A program made the position numbers and the translations under genes. Shown here one piece after another: positions 1 through 8,267 of a stretch of 42,417 nt of DNA. The notes below the pieces were generated by a model. That model ran no database searches, had not been told where the DNA came from, and saw nothing but the letters and a program-made list of their open reading frames with translations. Source of the stretch: an uncultured Bradyrhizobium sp. (GTDB taxonomy: Bacteria > Pseudomonadota > Alphaproteobacteria > Rhizobiales > Xanthobacteraceae); contig NZ_CAKZHY010000038.1 in NCBI RefSeq assembly GCF_936928535.1, forward strand, positions 1 through 42,417. The letters run 5' to 3'. The number at the start of each line of letters is the position of its first letter. The stretch's first letter is position 1.

Positions 1-11
1 GCTTCGCGCCA

Positions 12-34
12 CCTTCTCCCACAAGGGGAGAAGG
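12..34. repeat. Short palindromic repeat (CCTTCTCCC type)
   Basis: Nine-base inverted arms (12-20 and 26-34) enclose a five-base loop just beyond the 3' end of mtaB. The sequence resembles the CTCCCC...GGGGAG repeat at 5445-5601 and is probably another member of that family. It could also act as a transcript-end hairpin for the minus-strand mtaB-dapF unit, but no T-run follows the stem on that strand. Confidence 0.5.
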
Positions 35-49
35 GAAAAGAGCCGCGGT

Positions 50-1303
50 TCACGTGGTGAGCCGCTCGCCATCGCTGCCGGCGATCGTCAGCGGCACGAC
101 GCTGCCGATGCGTTCGCCCGCAATTGCCACCGGCAAATAGTGCTCGGTCCGCCCCTGACCGTCGCTCTCGATCAGCACCTCGCGCGTTGCGCCGATCTCG
201 GAATTTAGCCGCTGGCGTAACGCAACCTCGCCGGCCGCACGCAGCCGCCTGGCGCGCTGCTTGATCGCGGATCCCGCGACCTGCGGCATCTTCGCGGCCG
301 GCGTGCCCGGGCGCGGGGAATACGGAAACACATGCAGGAACGTCAGCCCGCATTCCTCGACCAGATCGAGCGAGCGCGCGAACATCTCGTCCGTCTCGGT
401 CGGGAAGCCCGCGATGATGTCGGCGCCGAACACGATATCCGGCCGCAAGCGGCGCACCTGATCGCAAAACGCGATGGCATCGCTCCGTGCATGCCGCCGC
501 TTCATGCGCTTCAGGATCATGTCGTCGCCCGACTGCAGCGACAGATGCAGATGCGGCATCAGCCTCGCATCATCGGCGATCGCATCTAGCAGATCCCCAT
601 CCGCCTCGATCGAATCGATCGAAGAGATGCGCAACCGCTTCAACTCCGGCACGTGCCGCAGGATCTGCTTGGTCAGCAGGCCGAGCTTCGGCGCGCCCGG
701 CAGGTCCGTGCCGTAGCTGGTGAGATCGACGCCGGTCAGCACGATCTCGGCATGACCGCGCTCCACCAGGGTGCGCACCTGATCGACCACCGCACCCATC
801 GGTACCGAGCGCGAATTGCCGCGGCCATAGGGGATGATGCAGAAGGTGCAGCGATGGTCGCAACCGTTCTGCACCTGCACGAACACGCGTGGCAGGCCGC
901 TCGCATAGCCGTCGATCAGATGCGGCGCCATGTCCGTCACGGCCATGATGTCGCTGACCGCGACCTTCTCGGCGGCGTCGAGATCGAAGGCGTCGCGCGC
1001 CGCGCGCCAAGCTTCGCTTCGCATCTTGTCGTCATTGCCGACGACGCGGTCGACCTCGGCCATCTCGGCGAACATCTGGCTTTGCGTCTGCGCCGCGCAG
1101 CCGGTGACGACAATGCGCGCTTCCGGCCGCTCCCGCTTCATCTTGCGGATCGACTGACGTGCCTGTGCCACCGCCTCATTGGTGACGGCGCAGCTGTTGA
1201 TGACGATGGTGTCGGAAAGCCCCGCGCCCTCCGCTTCACGGCGGATCACTTCGGCCTCGAACGCGTTGAGGCGGCAGCCGAAGGTGACGATGTCGACGGC
1301 CAT
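50..1303 (-). CDS. mtaB: tRNA (N6-L-threonylcarbamoyladenosine(37)-C(2))-methylthiotransferase MtaB
   Basis: This is a 417-residue radical-SAM methylthiotransferase that adds a methylthio group to t6A37 of ANN-decoding tRNAs. The N-terminal UPF0004 domain carries the three auxiliary-cluster cysteines at C10, C38 and C69. The radical-SAM motif CDHRCTFC supplies C148, C152 and C155. The last 40 or so residues fit a TRAM RNA-binding domain. The PYGRGNSRS segment after the SAM motif is typical of MtaB/MiaB enzymes. The length is normal for MtaB. The start ATG overlaps the dapF stop by one base, so the two are probably translated from one mRNA with dapF first. MiaB is the main alternative, but the extra family features and the dapF linkage favour MtaB. 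Confidence 0.93.
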   Translation of the reverse strand: MAVDIVTFGCRLNAFEAEVIRREAEGAGLSDTIVINSCAVTNEAVAQARQSIRKMKRERPEARIVVTGCAAQTQSQMFAEMAEVDRVVGNDDKMRSEAWRAARDAFDLDAAEKVAVSDIMAVTDMAPHLIDGYASGLPRVFVQVQNGCDHRCTFCIIPYGRGNSRSVPMGAVVDQVRTLVERGHAEIVLTGVDLTSYGTDLPGAPKLGLLTKQILRHVPELKRLRISSIDSIEADGDLLDAIADDARLMPHLHLSLQSGDDMILKRMKRRHARSDAIAFCDQVRRLRPDIVFGADIIAGFPTETDEMFARSLDLVEECGLTFLHVFPYSPRPGTPAAKMPQVAGSAIKQRARRLRAAGEVALRQRLNSEIGATREVLIESDGQGRTEHYLPVAIAGERIGSVVPLTIAGSDGERLTT

Positions 1304-2178
1304 CAGCCCACCGGCGCGAACAGCGCCGGATCGAAATGGCCTTCATATTCGAAGGTCGCAGTGCCCGTCATCAGCACATGGTCATCGCGCTCGCGCCATT
1401 CGATACCGAGCTTGCCGCCGGGCAGCGTCATCTCGACCTTGCGCTCGGTGCGCTTCAAGCGCGCCGCCGCCACCGCGGTCGCGCAGGCCGCCGAGCCGCA
1501 CGCCCTGGTCAGCCCGGCGCCGCGCTCCCAGGTGCGCATGGTGATGTGCTCGCGATCGACGATATGGGCGAGCGTGATGTTGGCGCGATCGGGGAAGATC
1601 GGGTGATTTTCCAACAGCGGACCGAAGCGCTCGAGGTCATAGGCGTTGACGTCGTCGACCCAGAAGATCGCGTGCGGATTGCCCATGCTGACCACGGAGG
1701 GCGAATGCAGGATCGGATTGTCGATCGGCCCGATCTGCAATTCGATGTAGCGGGTGTCGCGAAACTCCTCCGCCAGCGGAATGTCCTGCCAGCCGAACTT
1801 CGGCGCGCCCATGTCGACGGTGTAGAGATCCGGCGCCGGGCCCTGCCAGGCATTGAGCAGGCCAGCCGCAGTCTCGAAGGTCGCCGTGGTCTGTCCGCTC
1901 TTCTCGAAGATGCGGCGGACCACGCAGCGCATGCCGTTGCCGCAGGCGCCAGCTGCGGAGCCGTCACTGTTGTAGATGCTGATGAAGGCTTCGGTGCCGT
2001 CGAGCCGCGGCTTCTGCAGCACCATGAGCTGATCGTACGGCACGCCGCCGTCCGCGGACGCCACCACGCGGGCGTCGTCAGCCGTGACCCGCCCGGCAGA
2101 ATCGCGCATGTCGACAACGACGATCTCGTTGCCGATGCCGTTCATCTTGGCAAATGCGTGGTTGGCCAGCGCGCTCAT
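1303..2178 (-). CDS. dapF: Diaminopimelate epimerase
   Basis: This cytoplasmic, cofactor-independent epimerase converts LL- to meso-diaminopimelate for lysine and peptidoglycan synthesis. The 291-residue protein has the two catalytic cysteines in the expected contexts: GACGNGMRC (C79) and TRACGSAAC (C227). Both halves of the pseudo-symmetric fold are present and the family's usual length is kept. It opens the minus-strand dapF-mtaB pair. The 244 bases upstream separate it from a divergently transcribed exported protein. The minus strand there has an AT-rich TATAAG-like box about 35 bases before the start, but no clear -35 box. The same biosynthetic branch is served by asd at 20337-21371. Confidence 0.96.
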   Translation of the reverse strand: MSALANHAFAKMNGIGNEIVVVDMRDSAGRVTADDARVVASADGGVPYDQLMVLQKPRLDGTEAFISIYNSDGSAAGACGNGMRCVVRRIFEKSGQTTATFETAAGLLNAWQGPAPDLYTVDMGAPKFGWQDIPLAEEFRDTRYIELQIGPIDNPILHSPSVVSMGNPHAIFWVDDVNAYDLERFGPLLENHPIFPDRANITLAHIVDREHITMRTWERGAGLTRACGSAACATAVAAARLKRTERKVEMTLPGGKLGIEWRERDDHVLMTGTATFEYEGHFDPALFAPVG

Positions 2179-2376
2179 GAAAATTCCCGAATTTCGCCTG
2201 TCTTATATGGCGATGTGAGGCGGCTTGGCCAGTGATTTGCGGCCAGATCGTCAAGACGTCTGCCATGACGCATCTGTCATGGGACGAATTTGGCACTCGC
2301 GTGTTAGAACGGCGCAGTTCGCGCGATCGGGGATCCGCAACCATGCGCAAAGCCGGATTCTGGCCTTGGTGGGCAA

Positions 2377-2404
2377 GGTCTTGACGAGAAGGTCTTGACG
2401 AGAA
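2377..2404 (+). repeat. Tandem 14-base duplication upstream of a start
   Basis: The 14-mer GGTCTTGACGAGAA occurs twice in direct succession (2377-2390, 2391-2404), followed by a partial third copy that runs into GGTTTTGG. It lies 18 bases before the ATG of the next gene and just upstream of its GGGGAGAA ribosome-binding site. It may be a simple slippage duplication. Confidence 0.8.
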
Positions 2405-2422
2405 GGTTTTGGGGAGAATGGA

Positions 2423-3190
2423 ATGATTAGGTTTCGTCGTCTTGCTCTGGCCGCGCTGATCCCGGCAGCGGCCTTGTCGCTTGGCCTGTCCGGTGCCCTC
2501 GCGCAGACCCCGAGCCCGACGCCCGCTGCCTCGGCAAGTCCCTCGCCTGACCCGTCGGCCTCGCCCTCTCCGGCTGCAAGTGCTTCGCCCGCGCCGGCAG
2601 CGACCCCGTCGCCGGCGGCCAGCGCCTCGCCTGCGCCGGCCACATCGCCCTCACCTGCGGCCAGCGCTTCACCGAGCCCGGCGGCCCCGCCGCCCGCTGC
2701 GGCCGCTACCCCGGCTCCGGTTCAGACCGCCGATCCCTTTGGCCTGGAGACCACGCTGGAGGCCCGGAAGGTCTTGATGGTCAAGGGCACCGCCAATTGG
2801 GACTCGGCCTTCGACACCCTGGTCGACGCCTTCAAGGCGCTGAACACCCTGCTCGACAAGCAGGGCATCAAGCACGCCGGCAATGCGATGATCGTCTACA
2901 CCTCGACCGACGACACCGGCTTCACCTTCTTTGCCGAAATCCCTGTTGATCAGGATCCGAAGAACCTGCCCAAGGACATGAGCATCGGCAAATCGCCTGA
3001 AGGCAAGGCACTGAAATTCGTCCATCGCGGCTCCTACGACAACATGGACAACACCTACGAGGCGATCACCAATCACCTCGACGACAAGAAGCTGGAAGCC
3101 AAGGACACGTTCATCGAGGAGTACCTCACCGATCCGCTCAAGACGGCCGAGGACAAGCTCGTGATCAATGTGTTCGTACCGCTGAAGTGA
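2423..3190 (+). CDS. Exported GyrI-like domain protein with Pro/Ala/Ser linker
   Basis: The 255-residue protein starts with a signal peptide (RFRR, a hydrophobic stretch to about residue 27, and a plausible AxA cleavage at ALA-QT). A low-complexity linker of about 65 residues follows, made of A/S/P units such as ASPSP and AASASPAPA. The C-terminal 160 residues (from about DPFGLETTLE) resemble the GyrI-like/AraC effector-binding fold, with patterns such as KFVHRGSYDNMDNTYEAI and a closing hydrophobic NVFVPLK strand. Those domains usually bind small hydrophobic ligands inside the cell, so export is unusual. A GGGGAGAA ribosome-binding site fixes the start. It is followed after five bases by another exported protein, so they are probably co-transcribed. 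The substrate is unknown. The linker may let the domain reach through the periplasm (inference). Confidence 0.75.
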   Translation: MIRFRRLALAALIPAAALSLGLSGALAQTPSPTPAASASPSPDPSASPSPAASASPAPAATPSPAASASPAPATSPSPAASASPSPAAPPPAAAATPAPVQTADPFGLETTLEARKVLMVKGTANWDSAFDTLVDAFKALNTLLDKQGIKHAGNAMIVYTSTDDTGFTFFAEIPVDQDPKNLPKDMSIGKSPEGKALKFVHRGSYDNMDNTYEAITNHLDDKKLEAKDTFIEEYLTDPLKTAEDKLVINVFVPLK

Positions 3191-3195
3191 GACCG

Positions 3196-3909
3196 ATGAA
3201 CAAAACTGCCGCCGTTGCTACCTCCCTCGCCGCCGCTCTTGCCGCCAATTTGCTGGCAGCGCCCGCACTGGCCGATGATTTCCCGTCCGCCATCTCCGTC
3301 AGCGGCGAGGCGACCGTCTCCGCGGCACCCGATCTTGCACAGATCGATGCCGGCGTCGCCAACGATGCCAAGTCCGCGAAGGAAGCGTCCGATGCCAACA
3401 ACGCCGCGATGGGCAAGGTGCTGCTGGCGCTGAAGGGCGCCGGCATCCCCGAGAAGGATTACCAGACCTCGCGTCTGTCGCTGCAGCCGCAATATGCGCC
3501 GAATCGCTCGACCGGCGCCAACCCGGTGGTCGGCTTCCGTGCCAGTAATCGCGTCACGGTGAAAATTCGCGACGTGACCAAGGTCGCCAGCGTCATCGAC
3601 ACGCTGGTCAGCGCCGGCGCCAATGATATCGGCAACATCTCGTTTGAAGTGACGCAAGCCTCCAAGCTGCTCGACGATGCGCGCGAGCAGGCGGTGGCCG
3701 ATGCCCGCCGCAAGGCCGAGATCTATGCCAAAGCCACCGGCGTCACGTTAGGTGCGCCGCTTAGCGTGTCCGAAGGTGGCGCGCCGATGCCGCTGTTCAA
3801 AGCGCGAATGACCGCAGCCCCAATGGCTGCTCCTGCCGCGGTTGCACCGGGTGAGGAAACGCTGTCGGTGACGGTGAATGTGAGCTGGGCGATCAAGCCT
3901 GCGCAGTAG
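3196..3909 (+). CDS. SIMPL-domain (DUF541) exported protein
   Basis: The 237-residue protein has a signal peptide (MNKTAAVATSLAAALAANLL, cleavage after PALA) followed by a SIMPL/DUF541 domain. Typical family features are the ISVSGEATVSAAPDLAQI opening, a central VGFRASNRVTVKIRD strand, and DARRKAEIYAKATGVTLG near the end. Family members are periplasmic or outer-membrane proteins of the BP26/YggE type, linked to oxidative stress in some species; the molecular function is not settled. The frame is open from a GTG at 3187, but that codon overlaps the previous stop. The ATG at 3196, which leads directly into the signal peptide, is preferred. It forms a two-gene unit with the exported GyrI-like protein. 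Confidence 0.88.
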   Translation: MNKTAAVATSLAAALAANLLAAPALADDFPSAISVSGEATVSAAPDLAQIDAGVANDAKSAKEASDANNAAMGKVLLALKGAGIPEKDYQTSRLSLQPQYAPNRSTGANPVVGFRASNRVTVKIRDVTKVASVIDTLVSAGANDIGNISFEVTQASKLLDDAREQAVADARRKAEIYAKATGVTLGAPLSVSEGGAPMPLFKARMTAAPMAAPAAVAPGEETLSVTVNVSWAIKPAQ

Positions 3910-3943
3910 GCGGTAAGAGGCGCACTGCTGCAACAGTTACAGC

Positions 3944-4085
3944 CGTCGTCCTGGCGAAAGCCAGGACCCATACGCCGCAGCCGTTGTCGTTGCGCGAGAT
4001 GGTCATCACCCGTCTTCGTAAAATGACTGCTGCGGCGTATGGGTCCTGGATCTGCGCTCGCTACGCTCGCTTGTCCAGGACGACA
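3944..4085. repeat. Nested palindromic repeat (GTCGTCC type, copy 1)
   Basis: The outer arms GTCGTCCTGG (3945-3954) and CCAGGACGAC (4075-4084) enclose perfect inner arms of 21 bases (3961-3981 and 4029-4049). It lies between two convergent genes. The same architecture returns at 8123-8254 and 40234-40374. The layout resembles REP/BIME elements, and it could fold into a long hairpin that ends transcription from both sides. Confidence 0.8.
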
Positions 4086-4098
4086 GCGGAGGGTGCAG

Positions 4099-5160
4099 CT
4101 AAATCTCCACCACCTGCCCCGGCTTCATCGCGACAAACCGCTCCTGCGGAATCTGTGCGACATCGAGCGCTTCCACCAGCGCCCTGGCTGGTGCGTCGAT
4201 CGCCTCGTCGGTCAGTTGGAACGTGCCGTGATGATGCCCGAGCGCCTGCTCGGCGCCGCAATCACCGAGCGCTTTCACCGCATCTTCCGGATTCATGTGC
4301 TGGTCGCGCATGAACCAGCGCGGCTCGTACGCGCCGATGGGAAGGATCGCCAAACGCAACGCGCCATGCGTCTCGGCGACGCGACGAAAATGCGTGCCAT
4401 CGCCATAACCGGAATCGCAGACCACGTAGATTTTTCCGGCCGGCGTCTCCAGCACGAAGCTCGCCCACAGCGCCTTGTTGCGGTCGAACATGCCGCGCGC
4501 GGTCCAGTGCCGGGTCGGCACCAGCGTCGCGGCGATGCCGCCCCCGAGCTCGACGCGATCGTGCCAGTCGAAGGCTTCCACCTTGATCGTGGCATCGGCA
4601 CTGCGCATCGTCACATCATTGCCGAGCGGCGTGACCACGCGCGGGGCAAAGTTCTTGGCAAGCCGCGACAGCGTCGCGATGTCGAGATGGTCGTAGTGGC
4701 CGTGCGAGACCAGCACGATATCAATCTTCGGCAGCTTCTCGAAGGCGATGCCGGGATCGTTGTGACGCTTCGGCCCCGCGAAGCCGACCGGCGAGACCCG
4801 CGAGGACCAGACGGGATCAACGAGGATGTTGAGGCCGCCGGCCTGGATCAGCCAGCTCGCATGGCCAACGAAGGAAAGCCGCACCTTTTCGCCATCGACC
4901 CGCTCCGGCGGCGTGTCGGCGTGAGGGCTCGGGGCCCACACGGGCCATTTGGCCCGCTCCCGTCCGCTGAGCTGCCAGCGCAGCACCTCGCGGAGCGATT
5001 TTGGCGGCGAACCGTCGGGGTCGAAGAAATGCAGACCGTTGAAATGGTCGGAGACGGGGCCGTCATAGGTTTTCATATTGGATATCCAGAGGGGCGGGAT
5101 ACCGACCAGCGCGCCGGCCCCGGCAAACAGTCCGAACAGGCGGCGGCGGGTGATCGGCAC
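4099..5160 (-). CDS. NAPE-PLD-like MBL-fold metallo-hydrolase
   Basis: The 353-residue protein has a metallo-beta-lactamase fold. The zinc motif is SHGHYDHLD (H153, H155, D157, H158). The preceding FVGHASWLI and VDPVWSSRVSP...GPKR segments are characteristic of the N-acyl-phosphatidylethanolamine phospholipase D / RomA-like branch. The N-terminus ITRRRLFGLFAGAGALVG looks like a twin-arginine signal or signal anchor, so the enzyme may be exported or membrane-attached. The start is GTG at 5158-5160; an in-frame stop lies just upstream and no strong ribosome-binding site is seen. The substrate cannot be deduced; a phosphodiester or lipid substrate is only an analogy with the family. Confidence 0.82.
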   Translation of the reverse strand: MPITRRRLFGLFAGAGALVGIPPLWISNMKTYDGPVSDHFNGLHFFDPDGSPPKSLREVLRWQLSGRERAKWPVWAPSPHADTPPERVDGEKVRLSFVGHASWLIQAGGLNILVDPVWSSRVSPVGFAGPKRHNDPGIAFEKLPKIDIVLVSHGHYDHLDIATLSRLAKNFAPRVVTPLGNDVTMRSADATIKVEAFDWHDRVELGGGIAATLVPTRHWTARGMFDRNKALWASFVLETPAGKIYVVCDSGYGDGTHFRRVAETHGALRLAILPIGAYEPRWFMRDQHMNPEDAVKALGDCGAEQALGHHHGTFQLTDEAIDAPARALVEALDVAQIPQERFVAMKPGQVVEI

Positions 5161-5300
5161 GAGCGGGGCTCAGGGCTGGTCGAAACGGTAAGACATCACC
5201 GGCTATATGGGCAGGGCCTCCGAAAAAGGAACCCATCGTCGGAAATACTGGAATTTCAAGGATTTACCCTGGCAGCGGCGTCCCGGCACCCTAACTTTCC

Positions 5301-5329
5301 TTGACTTTTGGGCGGGAGCGGCGTTTAAC
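5301..5329 (+). promoter_or_regulatory. Putative sigma-70 promoter for the ffh operon
   Basis: TTGACT (5301-5306) and TTTAAC (5324-5329) are separated by 17 bases. This is the best vegetative promoter match in the gap. It would give a 5' leader of nearly 290 bases that contains the repeats. Confidence 0.45.
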
Positions 5330-5444
5330 CCCGCCACTTTCTCGGAAAGGCTTTCTTTTCGACCCGCCGACTGGCCCTGGAGGCCAGAGGTCAACGCCCG
5401 ACAGCGCGATGCGCCCTCGGGCGTGAAGGTGTCTGGACTTTCTG

Positions 5445-5601
5445 CTCCCTCGCCCCGCTCTTGCGGGGAGAGGGTCGGGGTGAGGGGCTCTCTCCGCGCA
5501 TGAGGCGCGTTGATGGACCCGTACCCCCTCACCCGGATCGCGCCGGACGATGATTTGCATCGCCGGGGGCGATCTGACCTCTCCCCGCAGGCGGGGAGAG
5601 G
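5445..5601. repeat. CTCCCC/GGGGAG palindromic repeat cluster
   Basis: The cluster contains a hairpin CGCCCCGC...GCGGGGAG near 5451-5470 and a perfect 11-base-pair stem CCTCTCCCCGC (5578-5588) with GCGGGGAGAGG (5591-5601) around a two-base loop. It sits only 18 bases before the ffh start. I recognise this sequence type as a dispersed Bradyrhizobium repeat. Confidence 0.7.
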
Positions 5602-5619
5602 TAAAAGAGGACAACTTCA

Positions 5620-7164
5620 TTGTTCGACAATCTGTCGGAACGGCTTGGCGGAATTCTCGATCGTCTGACGGGGCGCGGTGCGCTGACCGAAAAGGACGTC
5701 GATGCCGCGATGCGCGAGGTGCGCCGCGCGCTGCTCGAGGCCGACGTTGCGCTCGAGGTCGTGCGCAGCTTCACCGAACGCGTCCGCGAGCAGGCGATCG
5801 GCGCCACCGTCGTCAAGTCGGTCACGCCAGGCCAGATGGTGGTCAAGATCGTCCATGACGAGCTGATCAACACACTCGGCGCCGAAAGCCAGACCATCGA
5901 CGTCAACTCGGTGCCGCCGGTGCCGATCATGATGGTCGGTCTGCAGGGCTCGGGCAAGACGACCACCACTGCAAAGCTCGCCCGCCGCCTGGTCCAGCGC
6001 GACAAGCGCAAGGTGCTGATGGCCTCGCTCGACGTCTATCGCCCGGCGGCGATGGAGCAGCTGGCCGTGCTCGGCCGCGATCTCGACATTCCGACTTTGC
6101 CGATCGTGGCGGGACAACAGCCGCCGCAGATTGCGAAACGCGCGCTGGAAGCGGGCAAGCTCGGCGGCTACGACATCGTGCTGCTTGACACCGCCGGCCG
6201 CACCACGCTCGACGAAGAGATGATGGCGGAAGCGGCTGCCATTAAAGCTGCCGCAAACCCGCATGAAGTGCTGCTGGTTGCGGACTCGCTGACCGGCCAG
6301 GACGCCGTGAATCTCGCGCGCTCGTTCGACCAGCGCGTCGGCCTCACCGGCATCGTGTTGACCCGCGTCGACGGCGACGGCCGCGGCGGCGCTGCGCTGT
6401 CGATGCGCGCGGTCACCGGCAAGCCGATCAAGCTGATCGGCACCGGTGAAAAGACCGACGCGCTGGAGGATTTCCATCCCGATCGTATCGCCGGCCGCAT
6501 CCTCGGCATGGGCGACGTGGTGTCGCTGGTCGAGCGAGCCGCCGCCAATATCGATGCCGAGAAGGCCGCGCGCACCGCCGAACGCATGCGCAAGGGTCAG
6601 TTCGACCTTAACGACATGCGCGAGCAGCTGCTGCAGATGGCGAACATGGGCGGCATCAGCGGCCTGATGGGCATGATGCCCGGCATCTCCAAGATGAAGA
6701 ACCAGATCGCGGCCGCCGGCATCGACGACAGGATCCTGAAGCGCCAGGTCGCGATCATCGATTCCATGACGCGCGACGAGCGCCGTCATCCGGATTTGCT
6801 GAAAGCGAGCCGCAAGAAGCGCATCGCCGCAGGCTCGGGCCAGAGCGTCGAGCATGTCAACAAGCTCCTGAAGATGCACCGGAACATGGCCGACGTGATG
6901 AAGGCGATGGGTTCGGGCAAGCGCGGCCCGCTCGCCGGCATCGCGCAGGCGATGGGTTTTGGCGGCGGCATGAAGATGCCGTCTCCGGAAGAGATGAAAG
7001 CGATGCAGGAGAAGATGGGTGGCGGCGGACAAGGTCTGCCCAGCCTGCCGAAGGATCTGCCGCCCGGTCTTCGCTCGGGCCTGCCGAATTTGCCGGGGCT
7101 CACCGGCCTCAGCGGCAAGCCGACCCTTCCGGGTCTCGGCGGTTTCCCCGGCAAGAAGAAATGA
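5620..7164 (+). CDS. ffh: Signal recognition particle protein Ffh
   Basis: The 514-residue SRP54 GTPase binds 4.5S RNA and signal sequences and delivers ribosomes to FtsY. Domain order is N (about 1-85), G (about 100-295) and M (about 325-430). Visible motifs are the P-loop GLQGSGKT (107-114), DVYRPAA (138-144), DTAGR (190-194) and TRVDGDGRGG (248-257). The M domain contains methionine-rich helices and the RNA-binding RIAAGSGQSVEHVNKLLK segment. The C-terminal tail is Gly/Pro/Leu-rich and ends in KKK. The start is TTG at 5620, eight bases after AAAGAGGA. No ATG fits the conserved MFDNLSERL start. It opens the block ffh-rpsP-rimM-trmD-rplS. Confidence 0.97.
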   Translation: MFDNLSERLGGILDRLTGRGALTEKDVDAAMREVRRALLEADVALEVVRSFTERVREQAIGATVVKSVTPGQMVVKIVHDELINTLGAESQTIDVNSVPPVPIMMVGLQGSGKTTTTAKLARRLVQRDKRKVLMASLDVYRPAAMEQLAVLGRDLDIPTLPIVAGQQPPQIAKRALEAGKLGGYDIVLLDTAGRTTLDEEMMAEAAAIKAAANPHEVLLVADSLTGQDAVNLARSFDQRVGLTGIVLTRVDGDGRGGAALSMRAVTGKPIKLIGTGEKTDALEDFHPDRIAGRILGMGDVVSLVERAAANIDAEKAARTAERMRKGQFDLNDMREQLLQMANMGGISGLMGMMPGISKMKNQIAAAGIDDRILKRQVAIIDSMTRDERRHPDLLKASRKKRIAAGSGQSVEHVNKLLKMHRNMADVMKAMGSGKRGPLAGIAQAMGFGGGMKMPSPEEMKAMQEKMGGGGQGLPSLPKDLPPGLRSGLPNLPGLTGLSGKPTLPGLGGFPGKKK

Positions 7165-7248
7165 GGAATTCGTCGCGAGGGATCGCATCGGTCTCGCGCT
7201 ACGCGGAATACCAATCACCGAACAAACTGTACTTTGAAGGAGAACTGA

Positions 7249-7581
7249 ATGTCCGTCGTTATCCGCCTCGCCCGCGCAGGCACCAAGAAGCGTCCCGTCT
7301 ATCACGTCGTCGTCGCCGACTCGCGCTTCCCCCGGGATGGCCGCTTCATCGAGCGCCTCGGCTATTTCAATCCGCTGCTGCCGAAGGACAACGAGACCCG
7401 CCTGAAGCTCGACATGGACAAGGTGAAGGCCTGGCTCGCCAAGGGCGCGCAGCCGTCGGACCGCGTCTCCCGCTTCCTCGATGCCGCCGGCGTCAAGAAG
7501 CGCGAAGCGCGCAACAACCCCGAGAAGGCCGTGCCGCGCAAGGAGCGCAAGGCGCAGGCCGAAGCCGCTGCGAAGGGCTAA
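7249..7581 (+). CDS. rpsP: 30S ribosomal protein S16
   Basis: The 110-residue protein has the conserved S16 opening [20 protein letters not shown], then [19 protein letters not shown]. It ends in a basic, alanine-rich tail common in alphaproteobacteria. S16 is an early 16S rRNA-binding protein of the small subunit. A strong AAGGAGAA ribosome-binding site precedes the ATG. The gap after ffh is 84 bases and the next gene starts nine bases after the stop, fitting one transcript. Confidence 0.97.
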   Translation: MSVVIRLARAGTKKRPVYHVVVADSRFPRDGRFIERLGYFNPLLPKDNETRLKLDMDKVKAWLAKGAQPSDRVSRFLDAAGVKKREARNNPEKAVPRKERKAQAEAAAKG

Positions 7582-7590
7582 GGCTAGACC

Positions 7591-8151
7591 ATGTCGGCGC
7601 TGATCTGCGTCGCGCGGATCGGCGCCGCGCATGGTGTGCGCGGCGCGGTCAAGCTGTGGACCTTCACTGAAGATCCCTTTGCCGTGAAGCGCTACGGTCC
7701 GCTGCTCTCCAAGGATGGCAGGCGCCAGTTCGAGCTGGCGCAGGTCCGCGAAGCGAAGGACCATCTGGTCGCGACCTTCAAGGGCGTCGCGACCCGCGAT
7801 GAGGCCGAGCGCCTCAACGGCATCGAACTCTACGTCGCGCGCGACAAACTGCCCGCGACCGACGAGGATGAATATTACCACGCCGACCTGATCGGGCTCG
7901 CCGCCGTCACCAGTGACGGCGATGCGCTCGGCCGCGTGCTCGCAATCCATAATTTCGGCGCCGGCGACATCATCGAGATCGCACCACTCAAGGGCGCGAC
8001 GATGTTGCTGCCGTTCTCCAATGCCGTGGTGCCGGAGGTCGATCTCAAAGGCGGCCGCGTCGTGATCGCGCTGCCGCAGGAGATCGAGGGCGACAAGGAC
8101 GAGGACGAAGCTCCCTCCACGAGTCGTCCCGGCGAACGCCGGGACCCGTAA
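7591..8151 (+). CDS. rimM: Ribosome maturation factor RimM
   Basis: The 186-residue protein has the N-terminal RimM beta-barrel ([24 protein letters not shown]) and the C-terminal PRC-barrel ([21 protein letters not shown]...). It assists late 30S assembly near S19. The position between rpsP and trmD is the standard bacterial order. The last nine codons (SRPGERRDP) and the TAA stop lie inside a palindromic repeat (8123-8254), so the extreme C-terminus was probably acquired when the repeat inserted at the old 3' end. The functional domains are complete before that point. Confidence 0.95.
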   Translation: MSALICVARIGAAHGVRGAVKLWTFTEDPFAVKRYGPLLSKDGRRQFELAQVREAKDHLVATFKGVATRDEAERLNGIELYVARDKLPATDEDEYYHADLIGLAAVTSDGDALGRVLAIHNFGAGDIIEIAPLKGATMLLPFSNAVVPEVDLKGGRVVIALPQEIEGDKDEDEAPSTSRPGERRDP

Positions 8152-8254
8152 CCACAGGCTGTACTTTTGGGTAAGCTGATCGCTCCGGCCGTCGCAAAAT
8201 TGGCTGCGGTGGTTATGGATCCCGCATCTGCGCTTCGCTTGTCCGGGATGACGA
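8123..8254. repeat. Nested palindromic repeat (GTCGTCC type, copy 2)
   Basis: The left end, GTCGTCCCGG followed by CGAACGCCGGGAC, starts inside rimM. The right end is TCCGGGATGAC at 8242-8252, 14 bases before trmD. Internal arms (GTAACCAC and GTGGTTATG) also pair approximately. It fills almost the whole rimM-trmD gap and has the same layout as the copies at 3944 and 40234. Confidence 0.75.
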
Positions 8255-8267
8255 GAACTGAGATCGA

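Larger units (their letters stand above)
5161..5619. other. Long non-coding gap upstream of ffh
   Basis: These 459 bases contain no convincing gene. The first half is relatively AT-rich and carries a promoter-like sequence (see 5301-5329). The second half, from about 5445, consists of GC-rich palindromic repeats that end just before the ffh ribosome-binding site. Small ORFs here have no typical codon bias or ribosome-binding site. Confidence 0.7.

Noticed and set aside
5445..5601. CRISPR-like repeat array
   Set aside because: The repeats are unequal palindromes without regular spacers, and no cas gene is present.
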